Shown: piece after piece, positions 8,335-15,332 of the stretch
Layout of the letters: every line of letters begins with the position of its first letter
Numbering within the stretch: the stretch's first letter is position 1
NCBI GenBank assembly: GCA_002422685.1
Contig: DITC01000011.1
Location: forward strand, 61,148-91,532
Length of the DNA: 30,385 nucleotides
Direction of reading: 5' to 3'
Origin: Thauera sp. UBA6194
GTDB taxonomy: Bacteria; Pseudomonadota; Gammaproteobacteria; Burkholderiales; Rhodocyclaceae
Notes under the pieces: model-generated
What the model saw: only the letters and a program-made list of their open reading frames with translations
The model's database searches: none
What the model was told of the DNA's origin: nothing
Program-made: the position numbers and the translations under genes

Positions 8335-8350
8335 TGTAACCACGGTTACA
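8335..8350. promoter_or_regulatory. Palindromic operator-like site upstream of DUF2892 gene
   Basis: TGTAACCACGGTTACA has perfect 7-base arms around a 2-base centre. It lies 64 bases upstream of the DUF2892 start and about 11 bases downstream of that gene's predicted -10. This position would suit a repressor. The half-site is not the standard FNR (TTGAT) or CRP (TGTGA) sequence. A dimeric regulator is inferred; the neighbouring Crp/Fnr protein is the obvious candidate. Confidence 0.55.
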
Positions 8351-8360
8351 TAGCCCTCTC

Positions 8361-8388
8361 AGCATAGGCGGCGACTCGGTATTTTCAA
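8361..8388 (-). promoter_or_regulatory. Sigma70-like promoter for DUF2892 gene
   Basis: On the minus strand TTGAAA (8388-8383) is followed after 16 bases by TATGCT (8366-8361). Both hexamers are close to consensus in a locally AT-rich patch. The predicted start of transcription falls near 8354, just before the palindrome 8335-8350, which would leave a leader of about 80 bases. Confidence 0.5.
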
Positions 8389-8440
8389 ATGACGAAAAGA
8401 TCTGCCCGCCATGTACATGCCGGCCAGCGTGTCGCAGGGG

Positions 8441-9142
8441 TCAGCGCCGGATCGAGCCTTCTGAGGAGAGGCGGCGCAGCTCCGCCGGGGCGATGATTTC
8501 GATCTGTTCACGCCCAAGCCTCACCAGGCCCTGATCGGCGAAGCTCTTGAGCAGGCGGCTGACGATCTCGCGCACGCTGCCGAGTTCGTCGGCGAGCTGC
8601 TGGTGGGTGGTGTGCAGCAGCCTGCCCTTGCCCAGCAGCAGGGCCGCGAGGCGCTGGTCGAGCTTGCGGAAGGCGACCTCCTCGATCAACTGCATCAGGT
8701 CGGCGATGCGTTCGGCGAAGAGGTGGAAGACGAAGTCGCGGAACGCCCGCTCGCCCATCATCTCTTCGAACACGGGCTTGGGCAGCAGCATCAGCAGGGT
8801 GTCGGATTCGGTGACACCGCGCGCGTTGTAGTCCTCGTGGCCGAGCAGGCAGGACGAGGAAATGATGCAGGTCTCGCCCGGGCCGACGCGGTAGAGCGGC
8901 AGCTCGCGTCCGCTCGGCGCGCACTTGCTGACGCGCACCGTGCCCTCGACCACGAAGGGGAAGCCCTCGCAGGCCTGGCGGTCGTCGAACAACATCGCCC
9001 CCGCCGGCACGCGCATCCAGTGCGCGCTGTGCAGCAGGCGACTGCGTGCGGTGGGCGACAGCGCCGACAGCACCGGGTAGCAGCGCTCGAGGCGCTCGGT
9101 TTCGGTCGGTGCTCCTGGTGCGGAGTCGGTGTGCGTGGTCAT
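8441..9142 (-). CDS. Crp/Fnr-family transcriptional regulator
   Basis: Regulator of 233 residues with a cyclic-nucleotide-binding-type beta-roll (about residues 22-120), a long dimerisation helix (about 125-160) and a winged helix-turn-helix at about 165-225. The recognition helix reads SVREIVSRLLKS (189-200), with the E..SR arrangement seen in FNR-like proteins. The FNR iron-sulfur cysteine pattern is absent. Instead there are cysteines at 21, 58, 74, 92 and 98, with C92 and C98 inside GETCIISSSCLLGHEDY. The usual cAMP-contact residues are not evident, so the ligand is unknown; a thiol or redox signal is possible (inference). The ATG at 9142 is supported by length. The gene ends 169 bases upstream of the DUF2892 start and has the same orientation. 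Confidence 0.85.
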   Translation of the reverse strand: MTTHTDSAPGAPTETERLERCYPVLSALSPTARSRLLHSAHWMRVPAGAMLFDDRQACEGFPFVVEGTVRVSKCAPSGRELPLYRVGPGETCIISSSCLLGHEDYNARGVTESDTLLMLLPKPVFEEMMGERAFRDFVFHLFAERIADLMQLIEEVAFRKLDQRLAALLLGKGRLLHTTHQQLADELGSVREIVSRLLKSFADQGLVRLGREQIEIIAPAELRRLSSEGSIRR

Positions 9143-9182
9143 GGGCGCATTGTCGTACAGGAGGATGACGGCCAGCGCGCGC

Positions 9183-9956
9183 TCACACGTCGGGCGCCAG
9201 ATCCAGCACCACCGGCGCGTGGTCCGAGGGGCGCTCCAGGCGGCGCGGTTCCTTGTCCACCACGCAGCTGCGGCAGGCCGCGCGCAACGCCGGCGACACC
9301 AGCAGGTGGTCGATGCGCAGGCCGAAGTTGCGGCGGAAGGCCATCATGCGGTAGTCCCACCACGAGAACGCGCGCTCGGGCTGCTCGAAGAGGCGGAAGG
9401 CGTCGATCAGGCCGAGGTCCTGCAGCGCGCGGAAGGCGGCGCGTTCGGGCGCCGAGACGTGGATCTCGTCTTTCCAGTCGGGGTGGGCGTCGCGGTCTTC
9501 GGGGGCGATGTTGAAGTCGCCGGCCAGCACCAGGTGCTCGTGCGTCTTGAGTTCTTCGCGCAGCCAGTCGGTGAGCGCGGCGAGCCAGCGCAGCTTGTAC
9601 TCGAACTTGTCCGAGCCCACCGCCTGGCCGTTTGGGAAGTAGCCGCACACGACGCGCACACCATTGATGGTGGCGGCGATGATGCGCTTTTGCTCGTCCT
9701 CGAAGCCGGGGATGTTGCGCACCACGCTGGCCTCGTCGATCGGCTGCGGGCTCAGGATGGCGACGCCGTTGTAGGTCTTCTGGCCGATGAAGACGGCGTG
9801 GTAGCCGGCGGCCTCGAGCTCGGCGACCGGGAAGGCCTTGTCCTCGAGCTTGAGCTCCTGCAGGCAGAGCGCGTCGGGCTTGTTGGCGGCGAGCCAGTCG
9901 AGGACCTGAGGCAGGCGAACCTTGAGCGAGTTGACGTTCCAGGTGGCGATCTTCAT
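9183..9956 (-). CDS. xthA: Exodeoxyribonuclease III (XthA)
   Basis: AP endonuclease and 3'-5' exonuclease of 257 residues for base-excision repair. Active-site residues of the family are visible: N7 (TWNVNSLK), E34 (LQELKL), Y106 (CGYFPNG), D147 and N149 (AGDFNIAPED), D216 (RIDHLL), and the catalytic pair D245-H246 (PSDHAPV). The length is normal for the family. The ATG at 9956 opens the conserved MKIATWNVNS. It is on the same strand as the Crp/Fnr gene, 40 bases before it. The 110 bases between xthA and higA hold no further gene that I can see. Confidence 0.95.
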   Translation of the reverse strand: MKIATWNVNSLKVRLPQVLDWLAANKPDALCLQELKLEDKAFPVAELEAAGYHAVFIGQKTYNGVAILSPQPIDEASVVRNIPGFEDEQKRIIAATINGVRVVCGYFPNGQAVGSDKFEYKLRWLAALTDWLREELKTHEHLVLAGDFNIAPEDRDAHPDWKDEIHVSAPERAAFRALQDLGLIDAFRLFEQPERAFSWWDYRMMAFRRNFGLRIDHLLVSPALRAACRSCVVDKEPRRLERPSDHAPVVLDLAPDV

Positions 9957-10066
9957 GCAAGCCTTGTGTATTCAATAGGAGGGGTGAGCGGGTCACCAGA
10001 CCCGAAGGTGATGCCTAAGGGCAATGGGGAGAGATGGCGTCCCGAGCATCCTCGAAGCCATCCGCC

Positions 10067-10474
10067 TCAGGCTGCGAACACTTCCATCGGAACCCTGAAG
10101 CGTTCAGACAAGGCCTTGACCTGACGCAGATTGAGCCCGCGCTTGCCCGCCAGGACCTCGGATACGACCGACTGCGTACCGACCTCGGGCAGGTCGCTCT
10201 GGCGGATGCCGTGCTCGGCCATCAGCTCGCGCAGCAACTCGGACGGCGGCAGTTCCGGCCAGGGGTGTACGCGCGCCTCGTACTCGCGGATCCGGTCGGC
10301 CACGATCGAGACGAGGCCGAAGATCGGGTGCTCGTCGTTTCCGCCGAACTGTTCGAAGGCTTCGTCGACGAAGGCCAGCAGCTCGGCGTAATGTGCCTCG
10401 TCGCGGATCGGCGCGGACAAGCCAAGCGCGTCATTGATGGCGGCCCAAGGGGCGAGGACGTCCGTGACGCTCAT
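10067..10474 (-). CDS. higA: HigA-type antitoxin (HTH)
   Basis: Antitoxin of 135 residues resembling E. coli HigA. An N-terminal helical region (residues 1-75) is followed by a Cro/C1-type helix-turn-helix at about 80-130 (IRQSDLPEVGTQSVVSEVLAGKR is split across its first helices). By family it binds and neutralises HigB and represses the operon through DNA binding. Its start overlaps the toxin stop by four bases (ATGA), so the two are translationally coupled with the toxin first, as is usual for hig systems. The operator at 10766-10801 is the likely binding site. The pair interrupts an otherwise housekeeping neighbourhood and is probably an acquired module. Confidence 0.9.
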   Translation of the reverse strand: MSVTDVLAPWAAINDALGLSAPIRDEAHYAELLAFVDEAFEQFGGNDEHPIFGLVSIVADRIREYEARVHPWPELPPSELLRELMAEHGIRQSDLPEVGTQSVVSEVLAGKRGLNLRQVKALSERFRVPMEVFAA

Positions 10475-10755
10475 TTCCAGTCTCCTTCGTCGTAGTCTGC
10501 GTGCGTGAGCACGGCCTTCACCCAGAGCAGCTGCGGCGTAAAGGCGATGGCCGCGATCAGGCGATACTTGTTGCCGCCGATGTTGAACACATAGCGCTCG
10601 CCGACCTTGTCGACACCACGAAACGTGGCGCGCAGGGCGGCGAAGTGCGGATAGTGGCCTTTCTCGATCAGTTGCCTAAAGGCTTGCAGTGGGGCCTCGG
10701 CGTCGGGATGGCGGGCAGAGAAGTCTCGCAGCGCCTTGTTCGAGATCAGCTTCAT
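10471..10755 (-). CDS. higB: HigB-type mRNA interferase toxin
   Basis: Small basic protein of 94 residues of the HigB branch of the RelE superfamily, which cleaves mRNA on the ribosome. Residues matching E. coli HigB include MKLISNKALRDF at the start, the YVFNIGGNKYRLIA strand pair near residues 53-66, and the C-terminal VLTHADYD. I start at the ATG at 10755. There is no purine-rich ribosome site before it, and the likely -10 (GATAAT at 10770-10765) lies only nine bases upstream. The transcript leader is therefore very short and initiation may be leaderless or weak. It is followed directly by higA. Confidence 0.9.
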   Translation of the reverse strand: MKLISNKALRDFSARHPDAEAPLQAFRQLIEKGHYPHFAALRATFRGVDKVGERYVFNIGGNKYRLIAAIAFTPQLLWVKAVLTHADYDEGDWK

Positions 10756-10765
10756 CGATGCAAGA

Positions 10766-10801
10766 TTATCGCAATTTGCGATTAATAGCAAATTGCGATA
10801 A
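10766..10801. promoter_or_regulatory. higBA operator and promoter
   Basis: Perfect 14-base inverted arms (TTATCGCAATTTGC at 10766-10779 and GCAAATTGCGATAA at 10788-10801) are separated by eight AT-rich bases. The left arm with its flank also contains the smaller palindrome TCGCAATTTGCGA (10769-10781). On the minus strand GATAAT (10770-10765) can serve as -10, so bound HigA would cover the -10 and -35 regions. This fits autorepression by HigA or HigBA. Confidence 0.75.
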
Positions 10802-10848
10802 GAGCCTGCCTTTATCCGATCGGTGTGCTCGGCCTTCGATTCCGACCT

Positions 10849-12999
10849 TCATGCCTGCGCCACCATGCCGCTGTGGCGCAGGAGCGCGTCGACCTTGGGC
10901 TCGCGGCCGCGGAAGGCCTTGAAGGAATCCAGCGCCGGGCGACTGCCGCCCACCGCCAGAATCTCGCGCCAGAAGCGCGCGCCGGTCTCGGCATCGAGCA
11001 GGCTGCCCTTGCCCGAGCCGGCTTCCTCGAAGGCCGCGAAGGCGTCGGCCGACAGCACCTCGGCCCACTTGTAGCTGTAGTAGCCCGCCGCGTAGCCGCC
11101 GGCGAAGATGTGCGAGAAGCTGTGCGGGAAGCGGTGCCAGGCGGGCGGGATCATCACCGCGACTTCGCGGCGCACCTCGTCGAGCAGGGCCATCACGCGC
11201 TCGATCGGCACCGGGCCGGAGCTTGCGTCGAGCTCGCTGTGCAGGCGCAGGTCGAACATCGAGAACTCGAGCTGGCGCACGGTCGGCATGCCGCTCTGGA
11301 AGTTCTTCGCGGCGATCATCTTGTCGTAGAGCGCGCGCGGCAGCGGCGCGCCGGTGTCGACGTGCGCGGTCATGCCCTGCAGCACGTCCCACTCCCAGCA
11401 GAAGTTCTCCATGAACTGGCTGGGCAGCTCGACCGCGTCCCACTCCACACCGTGAATGCCGGACACCGCGAGCTCGTCCACCTGGGTGAGCAGGTGATGC
11501 AGGCCGTGGCCGCACTCGTGGAACAGGGTCAGCACGTCGTCGTGGGTGAAGGTGGCGGGCCGCTTTTTCGTACCTTCACCGACCGGGCCGGGGAAGTTGC
11601 ACACCAGGTAGGCCACCGGCGTGTCGCTGCCCCAGGTGTTGCGGTGGCGGCTGCGTGCCGAATCCATCCACGCACCGCCGCGCTTGGTGCTGCGCGCGTG
11701 CAGGTCGAGGTAGAAGTGGCCGACGAGCTCCGGGCCGTTTGCGCCCTCCTTCTCGATGCGGAAGAAGCGCACGTCCGGGTCCCACTTCGGCGCCTCGTCG
11801 GGGAGGATGTCGACGCGGTACAGCGCGCGGATCACGCCGAACAGGCCGTCGAGCACCTTGGGCTCGGGGAAGTATTGCTTCACCTCCTGGTCGGAGTAGG
11901 CGTAGCGCTGTTCGCGCAGCTTCTCCGAGGCGTAGGCCACGTCCCAGGGCTCCAGCGTCTCCAATCCCAACTCGGCCCTGGCGAAGGCCTTGAGCTCCTG
12001 AAGGTCCTTCTCGGCGAAGGGCTTGGCTTTGGCGGCGAGGTCGTGCAGGAAGCCGAGCACCTGTTCCGGCGTGTCGGCCATCTTGGGCACCAGCGAGACC
12101 TCGGCGAAGTTGCGGTAGCCGAGCATGCGCGCCTCTTCATCGCGCAGCGCGAGGATGCGGCCGATGAGCGGGCCGTTGTCGAGCTCGGGCTTGCCGAGCT
12201 CGGAGGCGCGGGTGGCGTAGGCGCGGTACATGCGGGCGCGCAGGGCGCGGTCGTCGGCGTACTGCAGCACCGGCAGGTAGGCGGGCATCTGCAGGGTGAA
12301 CTTCCAGCCTTCCTTGCCTTCCGCTTCGGCGGCGGCGCGGGCGGCCTCGCGTGCGTCCTCCGGGATGCCGGCAAGGCCGGCTTCGTCGGTGATCCACTCC
12401 GCGTGCGCGTTGGTGGCGTCGAGCAGGTTCTCGGAGAACTTGGCGGCGAGCTGGGATTGTTCTTCCTGGATGGCCTGGAAGCGCGGCTTCTGCGCGTCGG
12501 GCAGCTCGGCGCCGGAGAGGCGGAAGTCGCGCAGGGCGTGCTCGAGGATGCGCTGGCGCACCGCCGACAGGGTGGCGAACTCGGGGCTGTCGTGCAGCGC
12601 TTTGTACTTCTCGAACAGCGCCAGGTTCTGCCCGACCTCGGCGTAGAAGCGCGAGATCTCCGGCAGCATCGCGTTGTAGGCCTCGCGCCACGCGGGCACG
12701 TCGAACACGCTGTGCAGGTGACCGACCACGCCCCAGGCGCGGCCCAGGCGCTCGCCGGCCTCGTCCATCGGGCCGACGAAGCCGTCCCAGGTGGGGGTGG
12801 CCGGGTCGGCGGTGAGGCGCTCGATGAGCGCGCGGTTCTCGTCGATGAGGCCGCGGATGGCGGGTTCGACGTGTTCGGGCTTGATGTCGGCGAAGCGCGG
12901 CATGCCGGCGAAGTCGAGCAGCGGGTTGGCGAGCAGCGGATTGGCGAGCAGCGGATTGGCGAGCGGCGGCGTGGCGGGCTGGGTGGGGCTGTTCTGCAT
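10849..12999 (-). CDS. prlC: Oligopeptidase A (M3 family metallopeptidase)
   Basis: Cytoplasmic zinc peptidase of 716 residues, by family degrading short peptides such as cleaved signal peptides. The zinc motif HECGH is at residues 494-498 (TLFHECGHGLHHLL), and the expected downstream acidic ligand region follows. The start ATG at 12999 (MQNSPTQ) is chosen because an upstream ATG at 13059 would lie in the terminator of the preceding gene. The N-terminus carries three tandem ANPLL units, an expansion of the NPLLDF that opens many family members. The ribosome site is weak. The gene sits between higBA and the DUF2189 gene and seems to be a single transcription unit. Confidence 0.93.
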   Translation of the reverse strand: MQNSPTQPATPPLANPLLANPLLANPLLDFAGMPRFADIKPEHVEPAIRGLIDENRALIERLTADPATPTWDGFVGPMDEAGERLGRAWGVVGHLHSVFDVPAWREAYNAMLPEISRFYAEVGQNLALFEKYKALHDSPEFATLSAVRQRILEHALRDFRLSGAELPDAQKPRFQAIQEEQSQLAAKFSENLLDATNAHAEWITDEAGLAGIPEDAREAARAAAEAEGKEGWKFTLQMPAYLPVLQYADDRALRARMYRAYATRASELGKPELDNGPLIGRILALRDEEARMLGYRNFAEVSLVPKMADTPEQVLGFLHDLAAKAKPFAEKDLQELKAFARAELGLETLEPWDVAYASEKLREQRYAYSDQEVKQYFPEPKVLDGLFGVIRALYRVDILPDEAPKWDPDVRFFRIEKEGANGPELVGHFYLDLHARSTKRGGAWMDSARSRHRNTWGSDTPVAYLVCNFPGPVGEGTKKRPATFTHDDVLTLFHECGHGLHHLLTQVDELAVSGIHGVEWDAVELPSQFMENFCWEWDVLQGMTAHVDTGAPLPRALYDKMIAAKNFQSGMPTVRQLEFSMFDLRLHSELDASSGPVPIERVMALLDEVRREVAVMIPPAWHRFPHSFSHIFAGGYAAGYYSYKWAEVLSADAFAAFEEAGSGKGSLLDAETGARFWREILAVGGSRPALDSFKAFRGREPKVDALLRHSGMVAQA
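12916..12960 (-). repeat. In-frame 15-base tandem repeat in prlC
   Basis: Three consecutive 15-base units (GAGCAGCGG[G/A]TTGGC on the plus strand) encode the ANPLL repeats at the start of oligopeptidase A, and a fourth, degenerate unit begins at 12961. The unit length keeps the frame. Slippage variation would change only the disordered N-terminus. Confidence 0.85.
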
Positions 13000-13057
13000 T
13001 GTCGAACCTGTAGGGTTTTCTTGTCCGCTTGCGCGGGTGGGCGGCGTATTTTGCCGC

Positions 13058-13094
13058 AAAAAAGGCGGCAGGCGCCGTATCGGGGCCTGCCGCC
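13058..13094 (-). terminator. Rho-independent terminator of the DUF2189 gene
   Basis: On the minus strand a perfect 10-base-pair stem (GGCGGCAGGC/GCCTGCCGCC, 13094-13085 and 13073-13064) with an 11-base loop is followed by six T residues (13063-13058). It begins 17 bases after the stop of the DUF2189 gene and insulates prlC from it. Confidence 0.9.
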
Positions 13095-13111
13095 TGCGGT
13101 GTGGGCGAGGC

Positions 13112-13885
13112 TCAGCGCACGAGGTCTTTGTATGCGTGCCAGCTGGCGTGGCCGAGCAGCGGCAGCAGGATCACCATACCGATCATCATGCTCGCGAAGC
13201 CGATGAGCATGAGCGCCACGATCATCACGGCCCACAGCATCAACGCGTCGAAGTTGCGCTGCAGGGCGCGCAGGCTCGTCAGCGCCGCGGTGACGGCGTC
13301 CGTCTCGCGATCCATCAGCATCGGGATCGACACCACCGACAGGGCGAACACCACCAGCGCCAGCACCGCGCCGACGAGCAGGTAGGCGAAGAGGAAGTAC
13401 AGCTCGTCGCCGGAGGAGAACATGCCCTGGATGAAGTTCATCGTGTTGTCGACCTCGCCACGATGAAAGAGCGCGAACAGGATCGCCGAGAGCCGCTCCC
13501 AGGCGAGCAGGACGAGCGCGAGGAAGGCGCCGAAAAAGGCGATGCTGTCGGCGTTGCGGGCGATTGCGCGCAGCGAGTCGGTGAAGCTGATGCGTTCGCC
13601 GCGTTCATGCCGGCGCGAGATCTCGTAGATGCCCGCCGCCGCGAGCGGCCCGATGAGCATGAAGCCGGAGATCGCCGCCATGAACAGATAGGGCCTGTCC
13701 GCTGCGCGCGCGAGGATCAGGTAACCGATCGCCGCCAGGATCACGCCATAAGGCAGGCTCGCGCCGAGGTTCGCGCGCAAGTCCTCCCAGCCTCGTTGAA
13801 GCCACTGCAGCGGGCGCTCGGGGCCGATGGCGCGGATGTGCGGCGCGGCCAGTGGCGGCTGGAGCGGGTCGAAGGGCTTGTCCAT
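13112..13885 (-). CDS. DUF2189 integral membrane protein
   Basis: Protein of 257 residues with a short soluble N-terminus and about six hydrophobic segments, including LPYGVILAAIGYLILA near residue 46, FMAAISGFMLIGPLAAAGIY near 68, FFGAFLALVLLAW near 116, FLFAYLLVGAVLALVVFALSVV near 164 and MLWAVMIVALMLIGFASMMIGMVILLPLL near 214 (all shown here only as landmarks). The family signature is RPLQWLQRGWEDLRAN in the N-terminal segment. Its function is unknown. The ATG at 13885 has GGAGA five bases upstream. It has its own terminator and appears monocistronic. Confidence 0.82.
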   Translation of the reverse strand: MDKPFDPLQPPLAAPHIRAIGPERPLQWLQRGWEDLRANLGASLPYGVILAAIGYLILARAADRPYLFMAAISGFMLIGPLAAAGIYEISRRHERGERISFTDSLRAIARNADSIAFFGAFLALVLLAWERLSAILFALFHRGEVDNTMNFIQGMFSSGDELYFLFAYLLVGAVLALVVFALSVVSIPMLMDRETDAVTAALTSLRALQRNFDALMLWAVMIVALMLIGFASMMIGMVILLPLLGHASWHAYKDLVR

Positions 13886-14106
13886 GGTGGTCTCCGTTTT
13901 TCCTGGTCGGCGGGTCGCACGGCGTGCCGAGGCGGCGTCGTGGCTGGGTCAGGGATGTGTTGTCGTACGGTTTGGAGTGAAAGGCCCTGAAAGAGTTCTT
14001 TAATGGGAGCAATTCGCAGTACGAATGCTTGCCGAAGGGTGGCGGGCGCCGTGTTCGGCGAGCCTCTCCCCGGGGCGCACCGGAATGACCGTGCCGGCGC
14101 GTGAAC
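13886..14106. other. Intergenic region upstream of DUF2189 gene
   Basis: This stretch of 221 bases contains no gene that I can support. An imperfect inverted repeat (AGCAATTCG at 14008-14016 and CGAATGCT at 14022-14029, one bulged base) lies in its only AT-rich part, near 13990-14030. That is where the promoter of the DUF2189 gene would be expected. I cannot assign a regulator. Confidence 0.35.
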
Positions 14107-14135
14107 GACAAAGGCGCCACGCGGGCGCCTTTGTC
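14107..14135. terminator. Terminator downstream of purC
   Basis: A perfect 12-base-pair stem (GACAAAGGCGCC at 14107-14118 and GGCGCCTTTGTC at 14124-14135) with loop ACGCG lies 22 bases after the purC stop. Its architecture and loop are the same as in the hairpin after rsmA. Confidence 0.75.
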
Positions 14136-14156
14136 TCGGTTACCGTGGCCCCGTGC

Positions 14157-15092
14157 TCAGCCGAGCGGCTTGCCGGTCAGGCGTTCAAAGGCCTCGCGGT
14201 ACTTGCCCGCGGTGTGCTCGATCACTTCGGCCGGCAGCTTCGGGCCGGGCGCGGTCTTTTTCCAGTCCAGCGTCTCCAGATAGTCGCGCACGAACTGCTT
14301 GTCGAAGGAGGGCGGGCTGATGCCTTCGCGGTAGCTGTCGGCCGGCCAGAAGCGCGACGAATCGGGCGTGAGCGCCTCGTCGATCAGGTGCAGCGTGCCG
14401 GCGGCATCGATGCCGAACTCGAACTTGGTGTCGGCAATGATGATGCCGCGGGTCGCGGCGAACTCGGCGGCCTCGGAATACAGCGCGATCGCCGCGGCGC
14501 GCGCCTCTTCGGCGAGCTGGGCGCCGGTCTTGCCGGTGCCGGCGAGCGCGTCCTTCATCAGCGCCTCGCAGCGCGCCTGCGCCTGCTCGAAGGAGATGTT
14601 CTCGTCGTGCTCGCCCATGTCGGCCTTGGAGGACGGCGTGAAGATCGGCGCCGGCAGCTTCGCTGCCTGCTGCAGGCCGGCCGGCAGCGCGATGCCGCAG
14701 ATGGCGCCGGTGGCCTGGTAGTCCTTCCAGCCCGAGCCGATCACATAGCCGCGCACCACCGCCTCGATCGGCAGTGGCTTCAGGCGCTTGACCACCAGCG
14801 CGCGCCCGCGCACCTGGTCGCGCTCGTCGGCGGCGACCACGGTCTCGGGGTCGATGCCGGTGAGCTGGTTGGGCAGGATGTGGGCGAGCTTGTCGAACCA
14901 GAAGTTCGCCAGCGCCACCAGCACGCGCCCCTTGTCGGGGATCGGGTCGGGCAGGATCACGTCGAAGGCCGACAGGCGATCGCTGGTCACGATCAGCAGC
15001 TTTTCGTCGTCGACGGCGTAGATGTCGCGCACCTTGCCGCGGCCGAGCAGCGGCAGGCTGTTGATGGAAGTCTCGAAAATGGGCGTCGCCAC
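14157..15092 (-). CDS. purC: Phosphoribosylaminoimidazole-succinocarboxamide synthase (SAICAR synthetase)
   Basis: ATP-dependent ligase of 311 residues that, by family, joins aspartate to CAIR in purine biosynthesis. Signature stretches are GRGKVRDIYAVDDE near residue 18, TSDRLSAFDVILPD near 36, VRGYVIGSGWKDY in the middle, and TKFEFGID and DEALTPDSSRFWP in the C-terminal half, which carry the metal and nucleotide ligands. I use the GTG at 15092 as start. It has GAGG seven bases upstream and directly precedes the conserved region; the frame further upstream has no homology. On the minus strand TATAAT (15129-15124) could be its -10. The gene stands alone, ending at the hairpin 14107-14135. Confidence 0.93.
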   Translation of the reverse strand: MATPIFETSINSLPLLGRGKVRDIYAVDDEKLLIVTSDRLSAFDVILPDPIPDKGRVLVALANFWFDKLAHILPNQLTGIDPETVVAADERDQVRGRALVVKRLKPLPIEAVVRGYVIGSGWKDYQATGAICGIALPAGLQQAAKLPAPIFTPSSKADMGEHDENISFEQAQARCEALMKDALAGTGKTGAQLAEEARAAAIALYSEAAEFAATRGIIIADTKFEFGIDAAGTLHLIDEALTPDSSRFWPADSYREGISPPSFDKQFVRDYLETLDWKKTAPGPKLPAEVIEHTAGKYREAFERLTGKPLG

Positions 15093-15332
15093 GGTGGGGC
15101 CTCGGGTTGCTGGCAAAGCGGGGATTATAGGGGAGGGATGCGCACTTTCGGGCTCGCGACCGTGCATGAGAATGCGTGAAGACCGTCGCCCCGCATGGCG
15201 CCCGAAACCGTGATGGGTGGTGTTCTGTTTATTGTGCAAATAAAGAGTTCTATCTGACACGGATATCGCTATATGCTGTCCGGAGGGCGTCCGTCGACAG
15301 GGAAGCCGCTTCGAAGCCCAAGGAGAGTTCGC
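15093..15332. promoter_or_regulatory. Divergent promoter region purC / dadA
   Basis: These 240 bases contain no gene. A perfect TATAAT on the minus strand (15129-15124) fits a purC -10 without a clear -35. The part nearest dadA (about 15220-15290) is strikingly AT-rich for this genome. It contains the near-palindrome TTTATTGTGCAAATAAA and TATATG/TATGCT hexamers that could be a dadA -10. A strong ribosome site (AAGGAGAG) lies seven to eight bases before dadA. Confidence 0.4.

Noticed and set aside
8410..8419. Perfect palindrome CATGTACATG downstream of the Crp/Fnr gene
   Set aside because: It is short and self-complementary by composition, has no partner copy, and does not sit at a promoter that I can define.
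10825..13206. A plus-strand open frame of nearly 800 codons opposite prlC
   Set aside because: It is the mirror of the oligopeptidase A codons and is rich in Gly, Val, Glu and Arg without recognisable motifs.
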